Shown here: positions 1-12,029 of the stretch, in pieces | Position numbering within the stretch: the stretch's first letter is position 1 | Layout of the letters: each line of letters opens with the position of its first letter | NCBI RefSeq assembly: GCF_032118995.1 | Contig: NC_092657.1 | Coordinates: forward strand, 1,237,891 to 1,301,890 | Length of the DNA: 64,000 nucleotides | Direction: 5' to 3' | DNA from: Asterias amurensis | Lineage: Eukaryota > Echinodermata > Asteroidea > Forcipulatida > Asteriidae | Translations under genes and position numbers: made by a program | The notes under the pieces: generated by a model | What the model saw: only the letters and a program-made list of their open reading frames with translations | Databases searched by the model: none | What the model was told of the DNA's origin: nothing

Positions 1-68
1 CTATGAGGTATTTTTCTCCTGTTTGGTTATATTTAAACATTCCCTTTTCCCATTCCAAGGTTGTGTCT

Positions 69-450
69 TAAAGACACTGGACACTATTCATAATTGTCAT
101 AGACAAGTCTTCTCACTTGGTGTATCTATGCATAAAATAACAAACCTGTGAAAATCTGAGCTCGATTGGTCGTCGAAGTTGCAAGATAATAATGAAAGAA
201 AAAACACCCTTGTCACACGAAGTTGTGTGCTTTCAGATGCTTGATTTCGAGACCTCAAAATCTAGTTCTGAGGTCTCGAAATCAAATTCCTGGATAATTA
301 CTTCTTTCTCGAAACCTACGTCACTTCAGAGGGAGCCGTTTCTCACAATGATTATACTATCAACAGCTCTCCATTGCTTGTTACCAAGTAATTAGTTTTT
401 ATGCTAACAATTATTTTGAGTAATTACCGATAGTGTCCACTGCCTTTAAG
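69..450. mobile_element. TTAA MITE, family A
   Basis: About 380 bp with terminal inverted repeats ending in the family A motif (right end GTGTCCACTGCCTTTAA) and an internal GATTTCGAGACCTC palindrome. Non-coding. Members throughout the window share the core TCATCGAAGTT / CACAGGTTTGTTATTTTATGCAT. Confidence 0.85.
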
Positions 451-1275
451 GTGATCCCCCTAAAATTCCGATTCCAAGGTTTTGTCTTAAACTGGGCGTG
501 AAAGACCTGGTTATACCAAAGTACCTGCCAAGCCTGTACTTATTATCGTTCAAACGAACTGACAAAAGTAGGGAGATTGCCATCATAGGGCTAGCTAGAT
601 GACCTAGCCCATGTTGGAGTCATTCGTTGCCATGAATACCACACCACAGTGCAATGCAGTGCAGCAGACACTAGCTGACATTTTATAAGAGTTATATGAA
701 CCTAAGATGCAGGTTCAAACTCCGTCCAATTTGTCTTCAGTTTTTCTCCTTCACCAACAAAAACTTACACGATAAGAAGGGTCCAATGTTAAACATCGGT
801 GTCCGTTTGACCGAATGCTTAACTATCAATTATTGTAATTTTGTATGTTTGTTTTTCGTATAAAATTCTTAAAAGTAAACTACCTTTTGAGGAAACCCAT
901 CCGCACACAAAAATCCAAAATGTCAGCAAACTTACCTTTATCAGAGAGCTGACTTGCCAAAATAACAAGCTCATGATCATTCATCAAACTTGCGAAACAA
1001 TGCGGGAGGGAGCAGACACTAAATAAAACAGCAAAGCAAAGATGGCGATCCATTACTTTTGTCCGTTATGAAATAGTGATGAGTGGTAACCATTGATGAA
1101 TCGAAATGTTCACTTGTAGAGTGATGGTAAAAAACAACAAACTTAACCAAGATGGGGGCCAGTCGCGTCAAAATAACTGAGCCATCGCGCGAAACGCACG
1201 GCCTATATCGGCGCGTATGACGCTCGCTCATTTTCCCGCCATTTTCCGGCATCCCGCGCTATGGAAAGAGCGTGT
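451..1275. other. Intergenic, no gene seen
   Basis: Mixed sequence without a supported exon. 1150-1260 is CpG-rich relative to the surroundings but carries no convincing reading frame. Confidence 0.5.
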
Positions 1276-1304
1276 CGTGGCTGAGCGGTCTAAGCCGGCC
1301 CCAC
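1276..1304 (+). other. tRNA-like A-box fragment
   Basis: GTGGCTGAGCGGTCTAAG matches the 5' half of a tRNA-Leu/Ser-type gene, but no B box follows, so it is a fragment or SINE head remnant. Confidence 0.4.
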
Positions 1305-2170
1305 ATAAACATTGGTTCACCATGCAGGCTTAAAGTTACAGGTCAAAATATCATGCCACGTGTATTAAATTTGTGACTGGTATCCTTGAATTCTTCTTCT
1401 TGTGTGGACATAACTAGCTCCAGATTTTCAGCGATATCTCAAAACGGCGACCAAATTTAGATTTTCACACGTCAGTTTTATTGTATACATCTACATCAAT
1501 ATAGTTTTAAAACAATCAAACGGTCACCCAAAACCCAAAGGTATACTTATTTTTCTTAAGTCTAAACTTTTTTTTTTCAATGATCAAATCACTAACAAAT
1601 TAGACATAGCATAATAGAGCATGGAGATACAAAACAGACAAACATTTGATTTTTGAAGTACGGTTTAACCATTATAACAAACAGTATAGCAATGTACATT
1701 TATTCTCATGTGCACTGCTATCGCGCATGAAAACACCCAACCATGAGTTGTGCATTTAGAGGTTTGCGACCTGGAAGGACCATTTTGTTTTTGTCACACA
1801 GTTGCTGGACGCCATTTGCGGTCCAAAATGCAGTTACAACCCAATGTGCAGTCTAGTCTGGCACCATGTGTGCCCACATTCGTTTGTTGGACCCAAAATG
1901 GCTTCTGTTCGTAAAGCCCCGTGCGCCTTTTTGCAATGCGAATTTGACGTCTCAAATTGGCAACAAACAATTTGTGGGCATCTCTTGCAATACATTTGCA
2001 TGAAGGCAATGGCTATGCTTCAGCTATGTCAATTATCTCAATAAACCAACTTGCGTTTTTCAGCCACCATCTATGATGGAACGTGTACGCGTTTGCTCAA
2101 AGATGGTGCCATGGTCATTGACGTCATGTGCAACACATACACAGCTGAGAGCCCGACCATTAGATGGGGA

Positions 2171-3106
2171 TCAACCTATTTTCGCCAGATATTCAGCCAA
2201 ATCTGAGAAATTCGTGGGTAAGGCATAATCAAATGCAATAAAATCATCATGGTAAATTTGACAAATACTTCTAATAAGTTCTGGTGGGACTTTGGAATAA
2301 TTTTCGATCAGCAATGACGTATTTGAACTTCCGCTGTACGGCTTTGGATACCTGTACTCAACACGACCTTTAACCCCAAGTTTGTCAGTCAGATAATCCA
2401 CATCCGGGAGAAGTGTTTCAAGTTTACCTATGACGTCATAACGCACGTGACAAGGTTTGTATTTCCGGAAGACCCGTACCCAGTGATTGTTGAAACTTTG
2501 ACCTTTGGTACCGTACAGGTGTGTCAGGAACTCTGTGAAGGTCACGTCAGGTTTTGTAAGGTTTGCCGGGCTTTGCTTACGAATTATTTTGATGATCTTG
2601 ACAGCGGCGTTGACGTAATAACTCGTGGGGAGTTTGACGAATTTATCCCGGTACGCTGAGAGAAGCCGAACCAGAGGATGCCGTACAAATAAAACCTTGG
2701 TGTACTCTTTTAAATTCTGTTGGATTTCTACAGTTGGTCGTGCTCTGATAAGCTTCAGTGGTGGCCATGCTTTTCTGAAGTTTTCACTGCTGATCTTGTG
2801 AAGATCCTGCATGAAACGTCGCCAATTCGAAGAGCCAACTTTGTTAATTGTAGTTACTATGATCTTGTAGTCATCATTCACGTACGACATACTTAGGAGG
2901 TATTTGATGGTCTGGTTTGCTATGGTGTTTTGGGAACCAAAGTCGAGGGCTTCAACGTGATATGTTTGACGACACATTCTGTCCATGTGCTTCTTGCGAT
3001 GCTGCTGAATCTTATTTGTTGTCTCCAACGAGAATGTTGGTTGTTGGGTTTTGGCGGTTGTAGTGACTGCCGTGTCCGATACATTGTGGACATTTGAAGC
3101 TTGTAT
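2171..3106 (-). CDS. Sulfotransferase copy 1, exon 3 (catalytic domain)
   Basis: One exon carries the whole catalytic domain to a TGA/TAA-type stop at 2171. The acceptor is AAAG at 3107-3110, weaker than CAG. The frame is open upstream of the first internal ATG and continuous with exon 2. Both PAPS motifs lie here. The last ~270 nt are almost identical to the paralog. Confidence 0.88.
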   Translation of the reverse strand: MQASNVHNVSDTAVTTTAKTQQPTFSLETTNKIQQHRKKHMDRMCRQTYHVEALDFGSQNTIANQTIKYLLSMSYVNDDYKIIVTTINKVGSSNWRRFMQDLHKISSENFRKAWPPLKLIRARPTVEIQQNLKEYTKVLFVRHPLVRLLSAYRDKFVKLPTSYYVNAAVKIIKIIRKQSPANLTKPDVTFTEFLTHLYGTKGQSFNNHWVRVFRKYKPCHVRYDVIGKLETLLPDVDYLTDKLGVKGRVEYRYPKPYSGSSNTSLLIENYSKVPPELIRSICQIYHDDFIAFDYALPTNFSDLAEYLAKIG

Positions 3107-4591
3107 CTTTAATGTAATGAAAGCAAAACAAAAGTTTCTATTAGGTTTTTGAACGAGTGGTTAAACTCGAAGAAATGAAGTTTGAACCCAGCCTGGTATC
3201 GTCCTGGGCCGGACATTTAAACACCATTTTGAGAAAACAAAATCACCAACAGAAAAATTTAAAGCATACCTTTGTGGTGTTGTCAACTTCTTTTCCATTG
3301 ATTTCATGTGAGTTGGGCAAGACTCGTTGGTCACTTTCTCCCACATGATGAAAAACTGCCGCTTGGTTTAAAGAAAAAAACATGAAATGTTCGTTAGATT
3401 TGAAAGTTGTTGTCAAGTTATCTTTTTAAACTTGAGATGAGACGCTGCCACTTTTCTTCTATTCTCTTTTCAGCATGTAAATTCAACACAAGAAGTTTCT
3501 GCCAACTTCCAAAATGGAAATTCAAATAGTTATTAACAAAGTGACACATCCTTATTTCCTAGATGAAAACATTGTTAGAGAAACAGGCTGCACCATGTAG
3601 GGAAGTGCACCTTTAGGTAGACCATTATGGAAGTACGCTGTTAGGGAAATTCTCCATTAGGGAAGTGCAGGGGTTAGGGAAGTGCACGGGTAAGTAAGTG
3701 CATTATTAGGGAAGTACACTGTTAAGGAAGTGCACCGTCAGTGAAGTGAACCGAAGACAAGTGCTCCATCGGGAAGTGCACCATTGGGGAAGTGTCCCAT
3801 TCGGGAAGTGGACTGTTAGGGAAGTGCACCATTAGGGAGTGCATTGTAAGGGAAGTGCACTGTTTGGGAAGCGCGATATAAGGGAAGTGCACCATCAGGA
3901 AGTGCATCATTAGGGAAGTGGACTGTCAGGGAAGTGCACCATTAGGGAGTGCATTGTAAGGGAAGTGCACTGTTTGGGAAACGCGATATAATTATAAGGG
4001 AAGTGCACCATCAGGAAAGTGCACTGTTAGGGAAGTGTCCCATTAGGGAAGTGTCCCATTAGGGAAGTGCACTGTTAGGGAAGTGCACATAGGGAAGTGT
4101 CCCATTAGGGAAGTGCACTGTTAGGGAAGTGCACAATTAGGGAGTGCATTGTAAGGGAAGTGCACTGTTAGGGAAGCGCGATATAAGGGAAGTGCACCAT
4201 TAGGGAAGTGCACTGTTAGGGAAGTGCACCGTTAGGGAAGTGCAAAGTTCAGAAAGTATTCAAAACGTGAAGTATACTGTATTAAGTGTACCGTCGGTAC
4301 ACTTAATACAGTGTACTTCACATTTTGAGAAGTATAGTTAGGGAAGCGCCCCGTTAGAGAAGTGCGCCGTTAGGAAACTTCTCCAAGTGGGACATGTACG
4401 TCTTATAGCGATACAAGCAGCATTTCGTTGGAAATATGACAGTACATGAACTTACATCTTTGTTGATGACGTGATGACGTATTGATGTAAGAGAGGGCAA
4501 TATAAGACGCGAAGAATGCACCGAGCAGGATGAAAAACCAAACAGCTAATCTCAACCCCTTAAAATTTCGCCGGAGAAACCGAAAAGCCAT
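2171..4591 (-). CDS. Carbohydrate sulfotransferase, copy 1 (three coding exons)
   Basis: Gene-level entry. Exons 4591-4456, 3355-3270 and 3106-2171 join in phase to 385 residues. The product should be a Golgi type II membrane enzyme moving sulfate from PAPS to a glycan. Exon 1 gives a short basic N-terminus and one membrane anchor (about residues 15-38). The PAPS 5'-phosphosulfate loop is KVGSSNWRR (about 163) and the 3'-phosphate motif is VRHPLVRLLSAYRDKF (about 215), both diagnostic of the CHST8-14/HNK-1 sulfotransferase family (Sulfotransfer_2). N-glycosylation sequons NLT, NTS and NFS are visible. Length is normal for the family. The start is the first ATG before the anchor. A divergent paralog with the same exon plan lies at 15.4-17.4 kb. 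The acceptor glycan cannot be read from sequence. Confidence 0.9.
3270..3355 (-). CDS. Sulfotransferase copy 1, exon 2 (stem)
   Basis: An 86-nt exon between a CAG acceptor (3356-3358) and a GTATGC donor. It encodes a short polar stem starting FFHHVGESDQR. Phase 1 in, phase 0 out, as in the paralog. The intron just upstream is also alignable to the paralog, which supports the exon edges. Confidence 0.8.
3597..4380. repeat. 16-bp minisatellite in sulfotransferase intron 1
   Basis: Dozens of units of the form TTAGGGAAGTGCACYR, with variants ending CATTAGGG or GTCCCATT. Lies wholly inside intron 1 of sulfotransferase copy 1; absent from the paralog. A short foldback interrupts the array near 4294. 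Confidence 0.92.
4269..4319. repeat. 25-bp-arm foldback
   Basis: Two 25-base arms around a single T at 4294, with one mismatch between arms. The left arm begins GAAGTATACTG and the right ends GTACTTC. Sits in the minisatellite. Confidence 0.85.
4456..4591 (-). CDS. Sulfotransferase copy 1, exon 1 (start and membrane anchor)
   Basis: ATG at 4591 followed by a basic stretch and a hydrophobic segment (LAVWFFILLGAFFASYIAL). The exon ends before GTAAGT at 4455 in phase 1. The paralog has the same anchor position, the same final HQQR and the same donor. The anchor is much more diverged between copies than the catalytic domain. Confidence 0.85.
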
Positions 4592-4727
4592 CGCAAGGTC
4601 GATAGGTGGCGCTGTTCCAATCCAATTGACAGTTGTGAGACACAACTTGTAATCTATTATTTTGAAAATAAAATTACTTCGAATTAATTCCCCCTTCGAA
4701 TCTTTGTTACTCTCATACTCACAGTAT

Positions 4728-4930
4728 CAATGGGAGACTTTTGGGACGCTTGGTGGCAGCAGACTGGTCTAGCTGGTGTCCAAATTTGATCCATATCTAT
4801 CCCACAATGCACCTCATTCAACAGTCTGCGCTTGCGCAATGGTAATTGCGAAAAGGTCTATGCCTGTCTGTGACTCTACCTGGTAAGTCTGCTGCCGCCA
4901 AGCGTCCCGGTGAATTAAAGTCTATAAACT
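4728..4930. mobile_element. Short inverted-repeat element
   Basis: Ends share GGGACGCTTGGYGGCAGCAG in inverted orientation. Its middle (AATGCACCTCATTCAACAGT) recurs inverted near 49050-49095, so it is dispersed. It lies just upstream of sulfotransferase copy 1. Confidence 0.65.
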
Positions 4931-6439
4931 GAGAAACTATAATATGCAAAGTCCACGAACGATTCCAGTACATTGAACATCATAATATGAGAGGTCAAGG
5001 CTGTCAATTCCAGAATACTGTTAGAAACTAAGATCTACTGGCTCGTTTCAGAGCCATAACCGCATAAATATACGATACACATGGTTGCATCTTGCACGTT
5101 TACTATTGTGCGTTACTTTTGTTAGTTTCTTTCTAAAATATAGGCGATGTTTGTGTGTGATCTGGTGATTAGTTACTTTTTTGTGTATGCAGTTTGATGG
5201 TAGTGTTTTTATGTTCAATGTATCCTCCCCTTACCAGTTTTCACGCTATTATGCCTTTTTCTTTGAATTGGGTAAAAAATAATGATGCCTTTTATCAACC
5301 GATGCCCTAATTACCTTCTTTTGTTAATATGAAGTATGCAAACAAATATTAAAACTTGATGGACATTGAAATGTTCACACTACACACCGATCTTCGATGA
5401 CTTCAACTGGCCCCATTTGTTTTGAGTTTTTCCTGTTTTCACGGCAAACAAGAAAGCATAGTTTCCCGGTGAAGCCATACATGGAAGAAACATCTACAGT
5501 GACTACAAGTGTTCTTTGAGACTCTGTGTATGACTCTATAGCCAGCAGTTGTCTTCGTTTTATTCAAAATATTTTTTAATGAAATTTTAAAATTACCATG
5601 GTAATTTACAGAAATTAACAAAATAAATAATTTAATAAAAAGTGTGAATAATCATTGGCTTTCAAATCTGATTTTTATTTATTTGTTCACTTTTTTTTTC
5701 TCTTAAAATTTATAATAAAGCGTATAAATAAACAGTGATAATTGAATCAACAAGCTGATCGTTTAAATTTTAATATTAATAATAATATTGATCGGAGGGT
5801 TAAAAAAAGAATCTACAAAAATATTAGAAAATGATATAAGGCACATGGCTTCTTTAAGCCTCTGTATTTCTTTTCCAGCAAAATATTCAGTCACATGATT
5901 TGATCATCATGAATTGTGAATTGAAATAGTGTTTGATGAAATATTTTCGGTGGGCAAATATTTTTATATGGCCTCAACATTACGACATATTTGTGTACCT
6001 TGTAGAAATGCCTAAAACACTAAACTTTTTGCATTTACAAGTGCAAATATCCAGTGGAGCCTTACGTGTTTCTAAGTTTTGGTAAAGGGAGAGGAGACCC
6101 TTTGCTTGGCAAATAAAACCACACAATTTTTATCTAGGGACTGTTTACATCGCGCACAGAGAGGTAAAAGATTTGCCACGATTTTAGGGACACCTCGAAA
6201 ACAGGACCTCCTACGATATAATGCTATGCATGAATGAGTTGAGCGTTGTAGTCACCGACTGAACTAGGCCTATAATAAATTTGCAATAATACTGACAAAT
6301 TAATATTCTAAGACAAAAATATACAAAAATACATACTAGAAAAACAGTCCGTAAAAAGTAGATACAAATTTGATTCATTGAATTAGGGAGGTATTACTAT
6401 AACTGACATTGATCTGGCCGGGGCGACATTCAAGGCGAG
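4931..6439. other. AT-rich intergenic DNA
   Basis: No exon, RNA gene or recognised repeat is apparent in this stretch. Confidence 0.5.
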
Positions 6440-6800
6440 ATAAGAACATTTTGATTAAACGGCTCCTTCGCTGAATAACGTAGTTTTTGAGAAAATGGCA
6501 TTTTCTCATTCAAATATTAAAATACGATATAGAAAGGTTTTCAACTCGACGTTTCGATCAGTATGCTCTGATTGACTTCTGGAAAAATATCAGAGCATAC
6601 CGCAAACCTTGCACAGTTTCAAATCTGAAATTAGCACCCAAATATTGTGCAGCAAGGGTGTTTTTTTTCTTCATTATTCTCCAGCAACTTCGATGACCAA
6701 TTGAGTCAAAATTTTCACAGATTTGTTTTGGTATGTTATATGTTGGGATACACCAAGTGAGAACTCTGGTCTTTGACAATATTTACCAAACGTGTCCAGT
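6440..6800. mobile_element. Degenerate TTAA MITE (family A relative)
   Basis: Carries the family cores GAACGGCTCC-like, CAACTTCGATGACCAATTGAG and ACACCAAGTGAGAAC and a right end ACCAAACGTGTCCAG. It contains a GACGTTTCGATCAGTATG foldback in place of the usual palindrome. Confidence 0.6.
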
Positions 6801-7171
6801 GGAAATCTTGCATTTAGGCCCAAATTTCAAGGTGATTTTACAGCATAGATTTTCATAGTGCTGTACGCCGTATATTTATTATCATTTTCCCGTTTAAACA
6901 ACCCTGCCCACTCGCCAACCTGCATGGAATGCAACAGTGTTCCTGTTTCTACATGTTGCGCCACATTAGACCTTTATCATGCTGTTGCCATCTTGAATTT
7001 CTCCCATTGATATCAATGTAACCAAACCGAGGCTGGAAGAACAAATTAGTCTGGTTCGTATTTGCAAAATGATTATTAACATGCATACATTAATGTTATT
7101 TGATATGAGGAACATGACCAATATGGAGGCATCATGGCAACTAGGTCTATAGTAACATGCTTAAAGCCTTT

Positions 7172-7410
7172 TTAATAGATGTTCAATTTGCATCGGGGAT
7201 AAAGAATACTAATTTTTGGTTTTTACCCTTATACACCGATGTGTGTAGCACTGTATACTCAGTACTTTCCCTAGTCCTGTGAAAAAATCACAGGCATTTT
7301 AATACTCGGGTGGGATTCGAACCCACGTCCTTAGCAATTCTAGAGCAGTGTCATACCAACTAGACCACCGAGATTGCCCGGTAGCTAGAGGCAGTTCGAA
7401 TCCTATGTTT
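7172..7410 (-). mobile_element. tRNA-derived SINE, family G
   Basis: On the minus strand a tRNA-like head with B box GGGTTCGAATCCC and a short CTCGG/CCGAG acceptor stem is followed by a body ending in CTTTATCCCCGATGCAAAT. Related copies are at 26.1 and 33.0 kb, and a fragment lies at 7430-7483. Confidence 0.75.
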
Positions 7411-7482
7411 TAGCAGCGGGTACTGCAAACGATTTAATAGATGTTAAATTTGCAAATTTTTGGTTTTTACCCATATACACAG

Positions 7483-7853
7483 CTTAAAGCCATTATACAC
7501 TTTCGGAACAGAAAAGTAAATAGAAGTTCACAGCTTTACAAATAACTTACAGGGTTTACAGAAGGTAATGGTAAAAGACTTCTCTTGAAATATTTTTCCA
7601 TGAAATGCTTTACTTTTTGAGAAAACATTAAAACAATTATCAATTCTCGATATCAAGAATACCGGATTTATTTTAAACACATGTCATTACACGGCGAAAC
7701 GTGCGGAAACAAGGGTGGGTTTTCCCGTTATTTTCTCCCGACTCCGATGACCGATCGAGCCTACATTTTCACAGGTTTGTTATTTTATATATAAGTTGTG
7801 ATACACGAAGTCTGGGCCTTTGGACAATTCTGTTTACCGAAAGTGTATAGAGA
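7483..7853. mobile_element. TTAA MITE, family B
   Basis: Starts TTAAAGCCATTATACAC and ends ACCGAAAGTGTATAG; core GACACGGCGAAACGTGCGGA-like. A more complete copy with TTAA at both ends is at 27510. Confidence 0.75.
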
Positions 7854-9675
7854 GTAAGAAGTACTCGTTACCATGGAGGATACGAATTCATCCGTGTTGC
7901 TAACTCACCTGTTTCTTAAGATGAGGAATGTCCTCCCCATGAAACGCACGAATGTCCAGGGATAAGTTGTATTCATCAACCAGAGTCCTTCGAGTATGGC
8001 TGCTATCTAGAGTCGAAACGTCACGTCAAACTCGATAATATGGCCCCATTTAACTCGGCCTCTACGTGGGCACCAGACGGTCGTTACATTTCGATAATCG
8101 TAGACACACCTTTTTAATGCAACGTCACAGCCTTTTTTGCCAACAAAGGTTTACAAATTCCAAAGGCTCATAATAAGACCTTGTTATTGCAACGTCACAG
8201 TTTTTGTCAAAGGTTTGGCATTTGTATGATAGCTATTAAATCAAAGCAAAATCGGACACAACCGTGTGTAACAATGTTTAAAAATGGAAAAACGGTGCTG
8301 ACCATTGATCTCCATTATACTGAGTATAATGGAGATCAATGGTGCTGACTTTGTTGGAAACAAAGCAACCATGGGATGTATTGTGATTTAATTAAAAGTT
8401 TGAAGAAATTTTGATTTTTGTTCCACATAATCTGTTAACACCATTGACTTGCGTAATCCACACTTTCTCTTCGGTTTCCCTGTTAGCTCAACTGCGCTAA
8501 AGTAAAAAATAATATAACAAAAATGCAATATTTTGGTGACATCACAAAAAGTACGTGTTCGGTTTTTGTGAATAGCGGGGTAGATATTAAACAAAATCGA
8601 ATGAATGAAATACGTAAACATGGACATACAAAACATTAAATATAGCTTTATAATAAATATTTTATTCGAACTTCCGGTTTGGACAGGAAGTACAGTCACT
8701 ACCAGGTCACAGACATAACAAGGGAACCTTCATTGATCAAACTCTCACAGACAATGTGACTTTATAAATATGAACATAAAAAAATGTTATGTCTGGATAC
8801 AAAATAAACTATGGCGTCATGATAACCTATGACGTCATTTGTATTCAAAAAAGGCTATAGTTAAAGTTCCTTATTTCACAAAATGCCTGGATGTGCGTTA
8901 TTGACCCCTTGTTTTTGTTTTGTTTTTTGACCAGCGGTGGAAGTTGCTGTATCCTGACTGGACTAGAAACGATCCGGTCTCGGTTTAAACATTTCCAGGT
9001 AGAATATGAAATAATCTATCCATACATACTAATTGGGGACTGTTGCCGACGTTCATAATGGGAAAATTTGCCGTGTTTTTGTGACTTGTTTTCTCCGTTT
9101 TGGAAGCCATTTTTCACGTACAAATTTCTCTTTTTAAAAATTGAGTTGCACCGATTGTTTTTATAACATAACGACAGATATGCTCTTCGTTTCAATTTAC
9201 TGGTACATTATTTTGGTTGAGACTTTTCAGAAAAGGCTGAAAATGACCGAATTCCAGAAGCCCTTTAAGACTTATTAGTATTCAAACCGAGGTCACGCAT
9301 GAAAACACGCCGCATATCCCGGCAGATAAATAACAATGGGGATTAGTGTACTGCAGGTAGAGTGAAACCCTCTGTGTTCAACACCAGCAGCCCAAGTCAT
9401 CGTCTGCGTTGCAGACCTACCTGGACATTCCCGCTTTTCGTGTGGTGGATTTTAATTGTGTAATGGTCTTGGAAAAAACAGGTGAGTTTTCTTGTTGTTT
9501 GATCGTTTGTTTGTTTGTGTGTTTGCTTGTTTGTTTTGATGATCTTCTTATCTGATAGAACTCGGCAATCTCCCTCAGGGGCGTGTTAACACCGACCTTA
9601 AAATGTTCATCCATTGACACGACGCGCCTAGAGCTTCGACTTGATAGCAGTGAGCAGAAAGCATTAACGCTCTGG
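7854..9675. other. Intergenic, mostly unassigned
   Basis: Contains the short foldback at 8302 but no supported gene. A 34-codon open stretch on the minus strand near 7915-8030 with a GTGAGT donor was considered and not accepted. Confidence 0.45.
8302..8342. repeat. Perfect 20-bp-arm foldback
   Basis: Arms CCATTGATCTCCATTATACT and its exact reverse complement are separated by one base at 8322. Confidence 0.9.
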
Positions 9676-9919
9676 CTCCAATTTCATATGAGCTGCTTAA
9701 GCAAAAAAATTGGCTTAAGCAAAAAATTCATTGCTTAGTAAAATCAGATTACCGGCCAAGACTCCACTCAATTGTAATGCGTAGTAAACAACAGCTTAAT
9801 ACTAGTCATAAGCAATGTATATGGCATGAAACTTTGGCCAGTAACATGTGTAAAATAAGCGAGCTATTTTCGTGATTAAGCAATTTTTTTGCTTAAGCAG
9901 CTCTATGAAATTGGCCCCT
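9676..9919. mobile_element. Foldback MITE, family C
   Basis: Ends are inverted copies of CAATTTCATAGAGCTGCTTAA; internal CTCGCTTATTTTACACATGT segment shared with copies at 34.6, 34.9 and 35.7 kb. Confidence 0.8.
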
Positions 9920-10230
9920 GTTTTGTGATGAGGGGTGTTGTCCACACCACAACCACAATCTGCCTGTTTGAATTTGCTGAAAGAAAGGCATTGTAAGTAT
10001 GTAAAGGTGAATAGGGCGCACATCTTGGCCATTCAGAAAACCCAATCGGGTGGTAATCGTGATACAGACGAGTGGCCATGTTTTCTTAAAGTCGTCTTCT
10101 TCATTCGTAAAAGTACAGTCACCATCTGGTGTACAAGTACATTGTATTACGCACTGTATTAAGTCGGCTGGCTCAGAGTGAAATATCAAGAGCGATGGGA
10201 AGTTGAAAAAAAAAGTCACGATCAAGCCGA

Positions 10231-10365
10231 CACAACCATACAAATCAACATAGCCACACCTACAGGCAACCATTCGCCAGAGTTGACTGCTATCTCTACA
10301 GCCCTTTCCCAAGAGATGTTAGGATTTGGAACAGGCTACCAGTGGCTGCAGTAACTGCAACAGTC
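10231..10365 (+). mobile_element. LINE reverse-transcriptase C-terminal relic
   Basis: The plus strand reads HTYRQPFARVDCYLYS, then YLYSPFPRDVRIWNRLP and AAVTA before a stop. The F-P-R-x-x-R-x-W-N-x-L-P signature marks the end of CR1/L2-like non-LTR ORF2 proteins. Only the extreme 3' coding end survives. Confidence 0.7.
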
Positions 10366-10408
10366 TGAACAGGTTCCAAAGAGAGAAGCACTGTCAGATA
10401 TAAGAAAG

Positions 10409-10842
10409 ATGGAGCTACTAATCCCTCTTAGGACATATTGACATACTCACCACCTTAAAGCACTATCTTGAAAGCACAGAGCACAAATGGAAATTGCAAC
10501 CCACCCTCTCCAGGACAGCAGCAATGCTTATGGGAGAGTACAACAATGCAAGATGCAAGATAAGGGTGTCGCACCATAGGGGCGTTGGAACATAGGATAG
10601 GGGTGTTGGGTCGTTGGATAAAGGTGTCCGAACACAGGGGTGTCGGAATATAGGCGTGTCGGAACAAAGGGGGATGCTATAAGAGGGATGGAGCTACCAA
10701 TCCCTCTTAGGACAAATTGACATTATCACCATCTCATAAGCACTATCTTGAAAGCACAAGCACAGAGCGCAAATGGAAATTGCAACCCACCCTCTCCAGG
10801 ACAGCAGCAATGCTTATGGGAGAGTACAACGATACAAGATGT
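10409..10842. repeat. 150-bp direct duplication downstream of LINE relic
   Basis: 10409-10556 and 10687-10842 are near-identical (both start GATGGAGCTAC and contain CACCCTCTCCAGGACAGCAG), separated by a G-rich minisatellite. Confidence 0.85.
10560..10675. repeat. G-rich minisatellite
   Basis: Irregular 16-18-bp units of the form GGGGTGTCGGAACATA lie between the two copies of the 150-bp duplication. Confidence 0.8.
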
Positions 10843-11119
10843 CACAAACTTTTCAATAACCGTGAGCTTCTAATGGTTCACACAGGACTCGAAAATAGTA
10901 AAAATTTGTCATATTTAGCGGCCATTTTGAGATTTAAGCCTACATAACAAAAGTCAAAGAAATCTGGAGGGCTCTTTTATAGGCTGATATTAAAATATTA
11001 ATATAAAAATATAATAATATGCCCCAAGGGAGCCCTGTGCAAAACATTGTGGTTTTTATCGCCGATCATTTCACCAAGACACTTAGCTATATACCATGGA
11101 GGACTAAACTAAAAGCTTA

Positions 11120-11290
11120 GAGCGTTTTTTATCACTTTGGAAAATGTTTTATGTTTCATCAAGTATGACATTTCAGATTTCAAGGGATATTTAAGTAACG
11201 TCATCATTATACCGTGTAAGTTTTATGTAAATCTGTGATCTTCACGGTTTTTGTTTCGTACCAATTCTATAACCTTCCTTTAAAGGAAAA
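11120..11290. mobile_element. Right-half fragment of TTAA MITE family N
   Basis: Shares ACCGTGTAAGTTTTATGTAAA and a CTTTAAAGG end with the fuller copy at 48033-48391. Confidence 0.5.
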
Positions 11291-11485
11291 GAGTGTAAAT
11301 TTCACTCTCTTGTCCGAGTGGTGCCAGTTTCGCTGTCACTCCTTTTGAGTAAAATTGGAACGAACTTCACTCTTTATAATCGCCATGAAAGTACCCGTGT
11401 TTCACTCTAAAAAAAAAAAGGTGGCCGTCATATGGCTCTTTGCAAGAGTTGTATGGCGGACACGAGTGGTTTTTCACTCGTGAAA

Positions 11486-11859
11486 TTAAAGGCAGTGGAC
11501 ACTATTGGTAGTAACTAAAACTAATTATTAGCATAAAACCTTTCTTGGTGACGAGTAATGGGGAGAGGTTGATGGTATAAAACATTGTGAGAAACGGCTC
11601 CCTCTGAAGTGCCATAGTTTTCGAGAAAGAAGAAATTTTCAACGAATTTGATTTCGAGACCTCAGATTTAGAACTTGAGGTCTCGAAATCAACCATCTAA
11701 ACGCACACAACTTAGTGTGACTAGGGTGTTTTCTTCTTTCATTATTATCTGGCAACTTCGATGACCGATTGAGCTCAAATTTTCACTGGTTTGTTATTTT
11801 ATGCATTATGTTGAGATACACCAACTGTCTTTGACAATTACCAATAGTGTCCACTGCCT
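11486..11859. mobile_element. TTAA MITE, family A
   Basis: Left end TTAAAGGCAGTGGACACT, right end AGTGTCCACTGCCT; internal ACCTCAGATTTAGAACTTGA palindrome. The right TTAA is lost. Confidence 0.88.
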
Positions 11860-12029
11860 CACTTGCATGTCTCAAATCAATATAAATATAATATTCCTCT
11901 TTTGTACTATCCATCCCAACCTGATGCTCCAAGCCGGTTTTCTTATAATAATTGATTGGTACTGCAGTCCCAATCGCTCATATTTGTACTCTTACGTAAC
12001 ACTCTTTGACACAATCGATAATCAGACGG

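Noticed and set aside
2447-2659. Plus-strand frame over sulfotransferase copy 1 and its mirror at 16895-17110
   Set aside because: Both are antisense shadows of the same conserved coding region in the two paralogs.
7915-8035. Possible minus-strand exon (LVDEYNLSLDIRAFHGEDIP) with a GTGAGT donor
   Set aside because: It has an acceptor-like CTCTAG, but the surrounding CGAAACGTCACG wording resembles foldback repeats seen at 6545 and 12290. No partner exon found.
9893-10312. 139-codon minus-strand frame
   Set aside because: Runs antisense through the LINE relic and a family C foldback; no coherent domain.
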